46,472 nucleotides of DNA, taken from assembly GCA_015680685.1 (NCBI GenBank), contig MNCI01002686.1:244766-291237 (forward strand), written 5' to 3'. Positions 10,860-22,539 of the stretch are shown here, in pieces. Both the position numbers and the translations under genes were made by a program. The stretch is from Gnetum montanum. Taxonomy: Eukaryota > Streptophyta > Gnetopsida > Gnetales > Gnetaceae. Below the pieces are notes generated by a model. It had not been told where the DNA came from and ran no database searches. It saw only the letters and a program-made list of their open reading frames with translations. The first letter of the stretch is position 1. Every line of letters begins with the position of its first letter.

Positions 10860-13800
10860 TGGATTTGTTTCTTAATTTGTGATAGATCAAGGAACCTCTT
10901 TTACATGATCTTGTATGCACCATTCTTTTTGTTCAATATGACAAGTGGAAGGTATTCTTGTTTTTCATCCAATGTTGTAGAGTTGGCAATGTTAGTATTG
11001 TTGTTGTTGTCAAACTTAGCTTGGGTATTTGGAGTTTCATCTTGAAACTCCACCTTCAATTCTCATTCAATGTTAACATTGTTAACAGAGAGTAAAGACA
11101 TGTTATCCCCACAAATCAAAATTTCACTACCCTCTTATGCTAAATGAAGCTCCTAGTATATAGGAGATGGGATTGCTCAAAGTTTCACTAATCATGACCT
11201 TTGTAGGATCAAGTTAAAATTGAGTGTTTTCTCAACCACTAGAAAATTAATAGATGCAGGAAATTATTCTATGGCCACAAAGTCTAAGGAGATAGATCCT
11301 CATACCATCACATACAACCTGTTGAACAACTTGAGCATGGAGGTAGAGGGTTCTTGGATGTTTTTAGTTACTCCTACTCTCTCAACAATAGTAAATAGTA
11401 TCATATTGGTTGTTGGTCCATCATCCACATGGATACAATGAACCTTATATTTGCCAACATGTATGGTAATGAGAAGAGAAGAAGATATCACTTTTCTATT
11501 TTATGAATCAACATTCACTTTACTATCATGAAAGATGAGTGTTGGCTAGTGCTTGTTTTCTTTAAACTGAGTTTGCTCAATGATAGAGTTAATGGATTCT
11601 TTATTAGTAGGCATGTCTTCACTCATGAGAATAGAGGTCAACAATTAAGCTAGTGCATCTCTGTAAGCAGGGAAGCCATAACTAAGTTGTATAGGTTCAA
11701 TGATAAGTTCTTCTTTTAGGAACTTTTTAACTTATTCCATTAGTGTGAGGAAATTATTTTTCTTGGTGTATTATTTTTGAGCCTTATTAGTCTTAATTTC
11801 CTTCATTCCTCCTATAATTTTTATCTCTTATCTTGGTGTATGTTGCTTGGGTTCGTTGCCCATGCCTAATTTGAGATTCTCTCTTGGTTGATAGGTGTAG
11901 TTTGGGAAATGAAGTTTATGGGTATAGTTTTGGTGTAGGTTTTGATAGGTCAACTTTTTTTTAAGCCTTTTGTTGTTAGATACCTTCAATGGGCTTACTT
12001 ATTAACTTAGTGAAAAGCTATTTTTGTCACTATTGATGTGGTGATTTCTTGTTAAGTGTTGAGTTATTGACCATTATATGTAAGCCTTGGTCATAGGTTG
12101 TCATAGGTTTGTTTTTAGATGGTGGAGGCACTGTAATAACAAATGGTTTCATAACCTTAGAAGGGTAGGTAACATTTTTCTTAGGAGGTGATGTTGATTC
12201 CATTGAAGGTAGAACACATATAAGAAAAGGCTCTTTAGAGGACATGGATGATGGTACTCTTATTATGAAGGAGAATTTAAACTGTATATTCTAAGGTCGA
12301 GGTGGTACCTTGATAATAAATGATTCTCTAGGAGGACTAGACCATTTGATTGTTGTGGATGAGGCTATGGTGTGAGAGTTATTATGAGTATTTAGAGAGT
12401 TGGGCTCATTCAACACTAGCTCTTCACAATTAATCATATTTTGGAGATCATCTTTCAATGTTAGGAAAAAATTGGTATCATGACCAACTAGTTGATGATA
12501 ATGGCAAAACTTATCAAGCCTAAATTATTTTAGTAGTTTTGGATCATCTTTGGTTGCTATTGTTGGGTCTCTAGCTATCTCATAGAGATGATTGTATCTC
12601 TTCCAAGCATCCTCGAATGGTTACTTATGTTAAATGAAATTGTCTTTAAGAAACTATTTTAAGAGTTAAGATTTTTTCATGGGCAACTTAGCATATCTAG
12701 ACCCATCTTTACACTCAAAGTTTGGTCTTGGCTAGTTGGGAGTATATGGCATAGATAGTTTCAATGAATCAAAAGATATGTTACATGGTGGAGACTTTTT
12801 CCTTTATGCTTATTTTGACTCTTTTGTTATTGTGACTATGATTGCTTATGCTTGTTTGATTTTATTCTTATCCCTTCTAGTATATTGATTTTTGTAAGCC
12901 ACATAGGCTAGATCATTACCAACCATAGCTACATCTTCTATATTCTTGATTTAAGAAAAGGATTGAATTAATAACTGAGAATCTAAGTAATATAGTTTGA
13001 ACTTGATAAAATTATTGATAGATCCTTTGAAGATGGCTAGTAGATGTATTTTAGAAATTGGCTCTAGAATCTCATTGAGTTTTGTATTCTACCTTTGAAT
13101 AAACTCTTGGATTGATTCAAGTGGTCCTTTCCTCACCTTCATAAATTGATCTAAGGTTGTATCAGGTTTTAAGTTGTATTTGAAGTGGTTGATAAATTGG
13201 TTTATCATGTCTTTAAGAGAGAATATAGAATCTACAGGTAAGGGGAAGTACTAGTCCAAAGCCTTTTCTTTTAGGGAAATAGGAAAAACCTACAATATCA
13301 TGTGAGGCCATGCTTGCAGCAAGAGGCATTCAGACTGGGAGGTAACAAGATGTGCATTAGATTATCCTTCATCATTGTACTTGGTGCAGCTTGAGATAGA
13401 TATGCCTATGGGTAATGGAATTTGAGGAATGGTAGGACTGATGGGATTATTCCTAATAGAAGTTCATAATATTTAATATTTAAGTGGCATTGGCCTCAAG
13501 TTTTTGTAGCTTATTAGTAAGGTCTAGGATCAATTGAAAGGCTTGATGCAAGCCTTATGGAGCTCTTGAGGGTTGCATTTGGGGTTTTTTAGTTTATGGC
13601 CATGAAATGAATAATGGTATGGATTAGAAAGATCTTGTAACTATAATTTTAGGAGGGTTAAACATGGGAAATGAGGTTTGCATAGGTACATGCAGAGCAA
13701 AGGAAGTGTTGGAAATGAATGGGTTGTGAAATGTATGGAATTTGCATTTTTGGAGAAGGACTAGTTGAAATTGTAAAAAGTTGAGGCATCAAGAGAATTA

Positions 13801-14230
13801 CTAGTGGAAGATGAGGCATTCTAATGATAGGTGCCAAGGTGAATAGTCAAATAAATAAGGAAGTTAGTTAGAAAATTGAATTTGTAGATGTCATGGAAGA
13901 GGGGCAGGGGGTGGTGGGATGGGGGCTATGGGCTTATGGAGAGTTTGATTCACTACCAAAGTAGGAGGCACAAAGTTGAACATGGTCACCTCTAGAACAA
14001 ATCATTACAAAAGATCTTGTAAGAACATATTTGGTTTGTAATAAGCTCCAAAATTATCCCAATATCCTTGGTGAGATCCTAAACTAGCTTTTTCACTCAC
14101 TTCATCATCCTCATATGCACTTACCAACTATATCAACATGTGTATGTAGAATTTAGATAATTCAATATGATCATATGGTGAAGGAATGTATTCCTTTTCA
14201 TCCTTGTGCATCAACTTGTATTAACATTTG
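10860..14230 (-). mobile_element. TAT-like Ty3/gypsy copy C, gag-protease region
   Basis: Minus-strand relic of a different gypsy family from A/B. Gag core at about 12980-13250 reads INQFINHFKYNLKPDTTLDQ then GPLESIQEFIQRQNTKLNEI. At 12440-12510 is the Cys/His segment CHYHQLVGHDTNFFLTL, the TAT Gag pattern C.FH...GH.T..C.L with the last Cys lost. The protease is at 11100-11490. Heavily mutated; RT and integrase are absent, because the copy ends near 10860 at a minisatellite. LTRs were not found. Confidence 0.75.
11100..11491 (-). pseudogene. aspartic protease remnant (copy C, TAT type)
   Basis: The minus strand encodes VGKYKVHCIHVDDGPTTNM, the TAT-type protease opening in which V-D-x-G-S-S-x-N is the active-site loop. 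It is followed by VERVGVTKN, then INFLVVEKTLNFNLIL (the FLVV...YN.ILGR block) and AIPSPIY.ELHL (family pattern A..STYH...F). The catalytic Asp is still present, but stops after LYVMV and in the last block inactivate it. Recognition of the family is good; no function is expected. Confidence 0.7.
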
Positions 14231-14589
14231 AAGTCAAACTCCTTCTGTGGGATGCATAAACCTACTTGGATTTTGGTACATATGAAGTTGGACTATTATT
14301 TATCAATGTTTACATATACTGGGTTAAGTCTTAACTACCTAAGAAATGACCTATGCTACTATGGTTGGTTCCTTAGGATTGTATACATGAGAGAATTCTT
14401 GGTTCATGGTTATGAAAACGAGGATGTGTAGTAGGAAAGTTGAAATAAGAGGTATAATATGTAGGAGAATAAGTAATTTGTCAAGTGTGATAAAGGATTT
14501 TGAGATTTCTAGCATTTTAAACAAGATATAAGCTTGTAGCGTATTAGGTTCACAATATATAGAGTTGTGGCATCTAGAGCTTACAATGT
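14231..14589. other. unassigned stretch, possible gag 5' end or leader of copy C
   Basis: Open frames of 67 and 80 codons overlap on opposite strands with no recognisable motif. By position it could be leader or N-terminal gag of copy C, but nothing in the sequence proves it. Confidence 0.3.
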
Positions 14590-14815
14590 GCAAGACTTCA
14601 CAACATGTGAGACTATAGTGTATGAAGGCAACAACATATAAGACTTCAAAACATGTAAATATTATAGTGTATGAGACTATAGTATATGAAGGCTACAACA
14701 TGTGATACTACAACATGTAGAGGTTGTAGTGTGTGAAGGCTGCAATGTGTAAAGACTGTAGCATGTGAGACTACAATGTATAAGACTATAGCTTATATGA
14801 GAATAGTGTATTTGT
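14590..14815. repeat. minisatellite, ACAACATGTGAGACTATAGTGTATG units
   Basis: Seven or so imperfect units of about 28-32 bp combining ACAACATGTGAGAC, TATAGTGTATGA and AGGCTACAACATGT. It lies directly outside the Sirevirus-like LTR. The strand-symmetric words (ACATGT, CATGTG) give it weak hairpin potential. Confidence 0.7.
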
Positions 14816-14894
14816 CTAAAACATATGTAAATAGAGGGGAAAAAATAAACTGCATCTACAACTAAACTAATAATTTCTTCTAATGTATTAGATT

Positions 14895-15951
14895 TGTGGA
14901 TCAAGAACTTAGAAGGAGGGTTGAATAAGTTCCTCAATTTAAATGTTGAAGCCACCAAAGAAAATACAAATTTTACATGGTTCCAAAACTTGGATAAATC
15001 CACACTCAGAGGATAGATTCTGTGCACATCTTTGGACTTTGTTTCTGCAAAAATTGGTTTGGAGCGGACTAAACCCTATAAAAGCTTTGAGCTCCATTGT
15101 AGAGTGTTTAATCGTATCTAAATCACTCAACCTTGCAAGATCCCGACAAGCTCAAAAATGTGGTTTAGAGGATCCCACAAAATTTATAAAATTGAGCTCT
15201 ACATTGGAGTGTTTTGATGATGTAAAACCACTTATTCTTGCAGGATCCTGATAAGCTCAACAAATATGTCTTCTTGAAAGAAGCATGTCAACCCTACAGG
15301 GCAACAAGAAAGAAAAAAAAGAAACAAGGAAAGAGTGTAATTGAATTTATAGATCCTTATAATTGAAGCTTAATACAATTAATACATGTAAATGATGATA
15401 TAATGAAGAGCAAAAACGAATTCACTTAGATTAGCCAATGATAATTCTTTTGATGAACATTACTTGCATAATTTCCAAGATTTTATTTTTTTCTTATAAT
15501 CTTAGAGTTTTCAAAAAACCTTTGGAGTTTATACAATGGCTATCAAAAGGCTAGTGTAGATGTTTACTTTGAAGTTTATATGTCTACCTAAGATAACCCC
15601 TAATGCAAGAGAGATGTCAACCTGTAGATGTCTATGTTCAAAGATAGATGTCTACTATTTGTTATAGACATTTACTTCACTTTTGCACTTTGGAGTCTGA
15701 GGCATTCCCTCATCAACTTGACATCTTGGTAGTCTTTCAAACATCTTTTTTGGCTTGTAGACTCTATTTTCATCCATGCTCTCATCTTCTCCATGTAGTC
15801 TTCATTTTGACATCTCGACATAGATCTTGTTTCTTTAAGTCTTAGATCTCCATGTGAAGTTCTTGTTCATGGCCTTACAAAATTATCATTACATACATAA
15901 AATTTACATTCTTAATTTTCTTTAAATTTTTGACATACCAAAATTTCAACA
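14895..15951 (-). mobile_element. 3' LTR of Sirevirus-like Ty1/copia element
   Basis: A 1057-bp LTR in minus orientation, starting TGTTGAAATTTTGG at 15951 and ending ...TCCACAAA at about 14895. It aligns along its whole length with 32027-33133, including CAAGCTCAAAAATGTGGTTT, the AAATTATCATTACAT end and a block of TAGATGTCTAC words. A polypurine tract sits immediately outside its 5' end, which makes it the 3' LTR. The minus-strand TATA is not clear-cut. Confidence 0.8.
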
Positions 15952-15970
15952 ATATCCCCCTTTTTGATGA
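15952..15970 (-). promoter_or_regulatory. polypurine tract beside 3' LTR
   Basis: The minus strand reads ATCATCAAAAAGGGGGATAT directly before the LTR TGTTG. This is the plus-strand priming site typical of plant Ty1/copia elements and fixes the orientation and identity of the LTR at 14895-15951. Confidence 0.75.
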
Positions 15971-16385
15971 TGTCCAAAACTTAAGAAAATGGGTTAGTAC
16001 CATTTATAGTATATAAATTAAATGATAAAAAATAAAAGCATTTAAGAATTATAAGTTTCAATGGTAGTTGAGGGTAATGTTGGAATAGGGATAAAAGTAT
16101 CAAGGTAATGGGTGAAAGAAAAATAGATAACACAAAGAGGTTTCCATAAATTGTCCAAGGCCAAAGCTATCTCATTATACATAAAAAATGTAGTTGTCCA
16201 TATATATATAAATGATCAGCAAAAATTGTCATAAGCTATCCATCACATACAAAGGCCAAAAGGATGATAACATACTAATGCTATCCATACAAGTTCATGA
16301 CCATGTACAAGTCATACAATCCCATACATATCATAGAATATCCATCAAATATCCACTATCCACAACATTCCCCTCCTTTTTGAAC
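15971..16385 (-). mobile_element. leader between polypurine tracts of the Sirevirus-like element
   Basis: Non-coding, AT-rich stretch between the tract at 15952-15970 and a second purine tract at about 16364-16382 (minus TTCAAAAAGGAGGGGAATG). Each is followed on the minus strand by TGTTG. Repeated polypurine tracts downstream of the last ORF are described for Sireviruses. An alternative is that 15971-16366 is a truncated LTR of another copia element. Confidence 0.45.
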
Positions 16386-18061
16386 AACAGCCAAAAGGAG
16401 GAACCATCAAAGAAACCTAATTACTAATCTTAGTAGCATTATTAGACTCATCATCAGAAGAAACTATTGCATCAGAAGGCTTTTATGTCTCATCCTCATC
16501 ATTGTCACAACTACTGTTGGTACTAGAGATGTGCTACTTATCATCATCATCTAACAATTGAACATGTATAGAAGCTCTCTGAGAATGTAGCTTCACTTGA
16601 AACTGTGATGAAGTAGGTGGAGCCTACTAAGAAGATGAGGAAGTATCCTTCCTCTAATATGTGATTAGATTCATTGGTCTCCACTAAGAAGAAGTCATAA
16701 AGATGCTCTTCATATCTTACTACTCAAATGTTTGTGGAGTAGCATCATGAGGGTAAGAACCGAGTCTAAGCTACATAGGATTAGGAATCTTCCCTTGGAT
16801 ACATGCAAGCAGTGCATCAAGCTCCTCAAAATCAAATGCATTTCCCAAGTCATATGGCTAGGATGGCCTTGTAGTTGTCAAGTGTATAACTGGAGATGAA
16901 CAATCCTCTTCACTATTTGATATGGGAGAAGTGGTGATTTCCTTGAATTGTTGTCCATTTGGAGGAAGAGATACTCCAATTGCATTCATTCTCTTATAAA
17001 GGTAAGGGAGGTTCGTACTAATCATCCCAATAGTACAAGAAAAAGGCTTAAGCAATATCTTGAGAATGGATGTCATCGGACTACTAATTGATTTGGACCT
17101 TCAAATAAGGAGAAGTCAAAGGAAGTTATGTAGATCCCTTCTTCCTTAACTTTTGAGGTCTGGTACTAGGTTTTGTAGCATCAATGTGGGTGAAGCTTCC
17201 TTTCTCCAAATACTCACCAAGGCTCCTCTTGTCTTCAAGCAAAGGCATATTAGAAATGGGAATACCTCTTTAATAGATCAACAAACTAATTAGATGAGGA
17301 TGCCAATAGATGCTCTCCTTAGTGAAGAGATCTAACATGTCTTTGCATAGGATATGACCCAAGTCTAGTGGCTAATCAGTGAGTAGACAATAATGAACAA
17401 AGGCTTTGGCTAGTAATAAATAGCTATAACTTCCCCTTTTTATAATAATATTATACAAAATAATAAGAGAGAGGGTGGGAGCATTTGAAGCCATATGACT
17501 CCTAATAACTTTTCCACTACGTAAATAAAACATCACAAAATTCATCATTGGAGAAAAGGATTACACAATTTGTGAAAATTTTAGACATGGAATGAATTAT
17601 AACCCTATGAACATTAGAATTGAAAATGCTAAGAACTACATTGATAATTTGTGAAGTGAGTTAAATTAACATTTCTCCAATAGTGGAAGTAAAAGCACTA
17701 ACACTAGCATTTGTAATCATGATATTACAATAAAATTCCTTGATGAGGATTTTAGGAACACAAAAGTTCATGAAAATAAATGATACCAAATTTAACACTT
17801 TGAAAAATGCCATTAGCTCCTTTTGATGATGTTTCTGAAAGAAAAGGGATCATTCTAAAATAATGGAGATAGTGTCAATTATCTCAAAATGATGCTAAGC
17901 TTCTGTGGACTGAAATTTAGGTGTGTAAGTATTTGTAACATTAGAAGATGCTCCCTTAGACTTCTTGCTCTTTCTAGGAGGATCCCTAGATGTTGCAATC
18001 CTTTTGTGAGTCATCGAACTTTAAGGAGATGCATAAATCACTAATGTTGGGGAAGCCCTAG
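16386..18061 (-). pseudogene. envelope-like / plant-transposon-protein ORF remnant
   Basis: The minus strand holds a broken ORF between the purine tracts and the gypsy insertion. Readable pieces are LKPFSCTIGMISTNLPYLYK (16858-17076), LDLGHILCKDMLDLF with HPHLISLLIY.RGIPI (about 17240-17400), and an acidic Ser/Asp-rich tail (16440-16560). The middle piece resembles the 'putative plant transposon protein' domain found in the extra ORF of Sirevirus and Athila elements (pattern LNLG..I...M, then LPYG..L..IF). Stops are frequent. The assignment comes from word pattern and position only. Confidence 0.45.
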
Positions 18062-18945
18062 CGATGAAGTGTATTTTTGTCAGCTTTGATATTAGATATC
18101 TGTTATCATAGCCTTGATATTGAATACCCAATATTGGGGCCCAAGATGTGATGTTAGATATCCAATATTATGGAATGTGTGTTGACCTATAAATATAGCA
18201 CTTGGGAGCATGATTTGGATAAGTATTTATCAATAGAGTATCTTAACTCTTGTAGTTTTATTTCGTAGTCTTAGAGAACAGTTAGTGAATGCCCGTAGTA
18301 TGGATCTAAGTTAGTTGTACAGTGTCTTATTCAAGTGGCAATGTACCAAGACACATGTCATGAACGATAATAAGATTGAGATTGATTCTTATTCATTGTA
18401 GAACTTTGACTTAGATTAAATTTACTTTCCATGTAATTTACTTTTCATGTACTTAGTTAATATTTATGTTTCCATGAATGTTAATCAATTGGTAGAATGA
18501 CCATGACCAGTTTCAAGTGTAAACATGTATTCTCTTGGCAACCCTAGTAGTGTTATTCCTTGGTTCACTCAAAGGCATAAAACTTGGTAATCTTAGTAGT
18601 GGATATGTTGGTTCAGGACATGTATGGAAAGCTAGGAACAAATACTCATTACTTGTAGGCTAGTTTAGACATTACTTTCCATTGTTAATTACTTAAATAA
18701 TTGATTTTCTTATTATCATTAGGAGTAGCATAAGGCTGAAACAACATCAAAAATCATATGCCTCACTTTGGACTAAACCATATGTGATAAAGCTACCACT
18801 AGTCCAAGTGGGAATACAATGAACTATGATCAAGGCATAACAATCTAGATGCCACAACTAGTTCCATCTATGGAATTTGACTGGATCATGCATGAATGCT
18901 TGTGATTCATATGATTGGGCATAGGGGATACCTTACTGCTAATCA
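18062..18945 (+). mobile_element. 5' LTR of gypsy copy F
   Basis: An 884-bp LTR, starting CGATGAAGTGTATTTTTGTC (consensus TGATGAAG) and ending TGCTAATCA beside the primer site. Its first 490 bp match 29215-29702 closely, and its last 190 bp match the reverse complement of 30011-30202. A TATA-like CCTATAAATATAGC is at about 18187-18200. A set of GATATT/AATATC words near 18085-18170 gives several small palindromes in U3. Confidence 0.8.
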
Positions 18946-18946
18946 T

Positions 18947-18964
18947 TGTTGCCATTGCCGAGGA
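18947..18964 (+). promoter_or_regulatory. primer-binding site, tRNA-Asp type (copy F)
   Basis: TGTTGCCATTGCCGAGGA, 14 of 18 matches to the tRNA-Asp complementary site, one base inside the LTR end. Same arrangement as copies A and B. Confidence 0.7.
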
Positions 18965-19181
18965 TGGTGCTAGTTATCTAGACTAGTTATATTATATGTG
19001 ATTGTTGTAAATGCATTAACAAATTATCTTTTAGAAAATATTAAATCATACACATCATTAACTAACAACAATGTCTCTTTCATAAGGAAGCGATAATGCA
19101 TCATATGGAGTGAACATTCATTGAAGAACTAATGAAATATATATTGAAGAAAATTAGAGTGACCAACCTCATGTAGGGGTT

Positions 19182-19433
19182 TTGTATGTTCATGACCACC
19201 CTAACTACACTCAAGAACTACATTCACCTAAGGTAGATAATCCTAGAGAAGATGAAGTAAGTCTTAGACGAGGGGAGGCATCATGGCCTAGGACCACTTC
19301 AAAACCTAGAAAAGCTAAATCAAAGAACCAAAGGGAGAACTATAGAAGCCATGGTGATTCTCCCAACTCCTCATCTTCCTCTTCCTCTTCAACATCTAGT
19401 TCTAATGAAGATGAACATAGGTATAGAGATTGA
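19182..19433 (+). pseudogene. basic Ser-rich gag linker (copy F)
   Basis: An 83-codon open stretch with PRTTSKPRKAKSKNQRENYR and a run of about ten Ser residues before EDEHRYRD. It corresponds to the basic linker of copy A at 1807-2150. It ends at a stop at 19431 and the theme continues, out of frame, to about 19660. The N-terminal MSSS...VVYTH module of copies A and B was not found upstream. Confidence 0.55.
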
Positions 19434-19666
19434 GCTCCACTATGAGGTCGAGATAAAAATAGAAATAAAAGCCAAGAGCAAAATCAAAGACATGAAAATG
19501 AGCATAGACAAGATCGTCACAATCAGACAAATAGAAATAGAAATTTTTACCATGATATGTCTGATGATAGTGAACCCTTTTTGGCCACTAAGAGCATGAT
19601 GTCATCACAGAGGCAGTTAAAATACCCCATAGGCATCACAAGGAGAGTTGCATCAAAAAGCTTGAT

Positions 19667-20240
19667 ATGAATAGCATCCCTAAATTTTCAAGAGGCTATA
19701 TTTCTGATCCAAAACATTATTTACAATCCTTCCATGATGCTTGTGTCTTACAAAACATTCAAAGTGGATGGAAAAAGCTTAAGTTCTTTCCTAGGATACT
19801 AATAGACAAAGCCAAAGTGTGGTATAGATTGTTGAGACAAAATTCAATCCATTGGTGGTCCACAATGCTAGAACTCTTCGACAAGAAATATCAAACCTAT
19901 GCGAGGGTGTCCAACCTAAGGAAATGAATCCAAGGATGTAAATAAGAACAACATGAGCCCTTGGATATGGCCCTAGATAGACACTATTCTCTACTGAATA
20001 AATGTCTAGACCATGGTTTCTCTCAACAAGAGAAAATTTTCCACATCATAGATGGGCTTCATAGTCAAACAAGAGAGACCCTTAGGATGTATGCGCAAGG
20101 TCAATTATATGAACTAGGAATCCATCATATCCAAAGGCTAATGAAGCATGTGGAAAAAGAAGAAGGAGAGGCATGTAAACAAGAGAATGTTAAGAAATAT
20201 CACTAGGACCCAACTCTTAAAAAGAAGAGGGTTCATATCT
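19667..20240 (+). pseudogene. retrotransposon gag core (copy F)
   Basis: Gag core in two open pieces, 19667-19927 and 19961-20206, broken by a stop at 19925. The first reads HYLQSFHDACVLQNIQSGWK, KLKFFPRILIDKAKVWYRLL and WWSTMLELFDKKYQTYARVS. The second reads RHYSLLNKCLDHGFSQQEKI and THE usual LHSQTRETLRMYAQGQLYEL, then a Glu/Lys-rich helix. This matches copy A (1270-1800) motif for motif. In Ty3/gypsy elements this domain forms the capsid. Confidence 0.85.
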
Positions 20241-20479
20241 ATGATTAGGAAAAGGAGGTAGCTCTCGATGAGGTGATTTCACAACAAACCTTTCTATACA
20301 AAAGTTCATTAATGAGCTTGAAGCAAGGCTAGATAAGATATGGAACTTGATGAATGACAAAGTTACAACTACATAAAAACCCTAGAGGAGAGAGTAACAT
20401 AAAAAGAATTAAGTGATCAAAACAAGAAGAGGAAAAATAACCAAGAAACTAGTAGGAACACTTATAAAAAAAAGGAAAA

Positions 20480-20589
20480 ATGGTTGTAGAAGAAGAGGCA
20501 ATAAACTCAACCATAGAAGAAGATGATGGATGTGACATCTGCCTATATGACCATCCAAAGGATTATTGCCCAATCATTTTATATCTATA
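20480..20589 (+). pseudogene. Cys/His gag segment interrupted by copia insertion
   Basis: The frame from 20480 reads EDDGCDICLYDHPKDYCP, a C-x2-C...H...C arrangement like a gag zinc knuckle with altered spacing. It is cut at 20589 by the copia 5' LTR. Everything in that frame after 20590 is LTR sequence. The downstream gag tail resumes after 25800. Confidence 0.5.
20585..20589 (+). repeat. target-site duplication (left) of nested copia
   Basis: CTATA at 20585-20589 pairs with CTACA at 25800-25804, four of five bases, flanking the two copia LTRs as an aged 5-bp duplication. Confidence 0.6.
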
Positions 20590-21254
20590 TGTTGAAAAAA
20601 TGAAGAAAAATACATTAGTATTATTTTTTGTATTTCCTTTTATGTTTCTTAAAAGGATGTTGCATTTTAAATAATGATACGAAAAAAATAAAGGGGTTAG
20701 TTTGTAAAGTGATGTTTATGTTGGGAATTGTTTTATCCCACATGTGTTAGGATTGGAATTTGGTCCTAATGTTTCCTTAGAAATAAAAGGCTTGGGGTAG
20801 CTTTTAAGTGTGAATTTTTGATGTGGAAGCATTGTATTGAGGTTTTACCTTGGAGATGAGAGCCTAAGATTTGAGATCTGTTGGAGTAACAAATTGGGTG
20901 CCTAGGAAAGCTATAAGGATAGCTTGTGTCCTTATGATTTGAGTAGAATAGAAGGTAGAACATCATTGTTGTGGAGGTAGGGAAAAAAGGGCCCGCACCA
21001 CATAAATCTTTGTGTTCTTGTGCTATTTTATTTCATTGTTTTCATTCTACTTTTACAACAAACATTTGATGGAGTTTACAATAGTTTTTTAGTGATTCAC
21101 CACGTCTATTTGATTTGCTACAACATGATATTTTTTTCCTTAATGTTTTATTTAGATCTATAATGTTCTAATAATTTCTCTAGAGCTTCTCTAGTGTATT
21201 TTTAGATTTGATCTGCTGATTGTTTTATTGAAACTATCACTCTTGATTATAACA
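20590..21254 (+). mobile_element. 5' LTR of nested Ty1/copia element
   Basis: A 665-bp LTR, from TGTTGAAAAAATGAAG to ...GATTATAACA. Its partner at 25136-25799 is very similar across the full length, differing by scattered substitutions and small indels. The pair bounds a plus-strand copia pol and is flanked by a near-matching duplication, so the element inserted as a unit into copy F. Confidence 0.9.
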
Positions 21255-21256
21255 AC

Positions 21257-21268
21257 TCATATCAGAGG
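21257..21268 (+). promoter_or_regulatory. primer-binding site, initiator tRNA-Met type
   Basis: TCATATCAGAGG against the usual TGGTATCAGAGC, 9 of 12 matches with TATCAGAG intact, two bases inside the 5' LTR. Standard for plant Ty1/copia elements. Confidence 0.7.
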
Positions 21269-21279
21269 TGGATCTAAAG

Positions 21280-21960
21280 AGATGGAGAGGCTACAAACAA
21301 TGGAAAGATTGGTAGGAAGGAATTGGAACATCTGGAGCATTTTGATAAAGGCCATTTTATCATAAAAGAAGTGCCAGGAGTGCTAAGAGGCCATTTTGAT
21401 AAAGTATTAGGTTTGAATACCTTTAATATTTATTAGAAAGTTTTTAGATGCAAGAAGAGATCTAATGTTTCCTTCCAAGATCATTTGGATGAGCTGATGG
21501 AAAATCTAAATAAGTTGGAAAAATATAAAATTATTATTCTAAATTTAGTTAAATCCTATGCTCTGTTAGACTCCTTACCTGATTCCTGGTTTGCAATTGT
21601 GACATCTATTACTACTTCTATGAGTGTTTTATCTATGACATTTGAATAGGTTGTGTCTACCCTTTAGGATTTAGAAGGAAGAGTAGATGAGTCTTCTGGA
21701 TTGAGAAATGTTCATGTAGTAGAGGAAAAAGAGAGAAGTAGAAGACATTTCCCAAGTATGGGGAGAAATAGGAATAGGGATGTATCATGTGGCAAAACTC
21801 AAACTCAAGAGTGTTGGTTTTGTAAGAAGAAAGGTCATTTAAAGAAGGACTACTTTGCATGGAAAGCATAGAAAGATAAAGGAAAGGAGAAGAAGTCAGA
21901 AGAAGAAACATTAGAGGCAAATGCAGCTAACAAAAACATTAGTTTTTTTGGTTCAAGAAC
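21280..21960 (+). pseudogene. copia gag with CCHC-type zinc knuckle
   Basis: Gag of the nested copia. Early words MERLQTMERLVGRNWNIW and FQDHLDELMENLNKLEKY lead to LLDSLPDSWFAIV and MSVLSMTFE, the usual copia Gag order. Near 21812 is ECWFCKKKGHLKKDYF, a C-x2-C-x4-H-x4-C knuckle in which the last Cys has become Tyr. Stops (for example near 21648 and 21870) break the frame. Gag would package the element RNA; this copy is inactive. Confidence 0.75.
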
Positions 21961-22450
21961 TATGTATAATAGTGGTAGATGGACGTAGCAGTGACATCTG
22001 GTTGATTAACTGAGGTGCCTCTTTTCACATTTGTCTAGATAAGTCTTGTTTTACATCTTATCATGAAGTTAAATCTATTTTTGTATATGCTGCTAATGGA
22101 AAAGATTTAAAAGTTATTTGAATTGGAAATATAAGTCTACAACAAGCAGGGATGCCAAAGATGACAATAGATAACGTTAGACATGTTTATGAAGTCACAT
22201 AGAAGTTGATTTTAATTCCATAGTCAGATGATTTAGGTTTCAATTTTAGTAGTGGAGGTGGACGTTGGAGGATTTCCAAGGGAATCATGATCATTTTAAA
22301 AGGAACTAAGGAGGGCAACTTATATATGTTAATAGTAGATTCATGCAACTCTATTGCAATAGTCTTTGATGCAGAAAGTTCTGAAGTGTGGCATAGACAC
22401 CTTAGACACATTGGCTGGTTAGGATTAAAGGTACTTCAAAATTAGTCTCT
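21961..22450 (+). pseudogene. copia protease and GAG-pre-integrase remnant
   Basis: The frame reads DIWLIN.GASFHIC near 21990-22035, where copia proteases have WLIDSGAS; the catalytic Asp is replaced by Asn and the Ser codon is a stop. Then comes AANGKDLKVI, and at about 22385-22440 VWHRHLRHIGWLGLKVLQN, the GAG-pre-integrase zinc-finger region with the HxxxH pattern. The enzyme is dead. Order and spacing agree with copia pol. Confidence 0.7.
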
Positions 22451-22539
22451 CATTCTTGTATTTTCTTATGTCCAAACTGATTGGAAAGATTTTTTATTTG
22501 GAAAATCTAGGAGAGTAAACTTCCATAGGGATTTGGACA

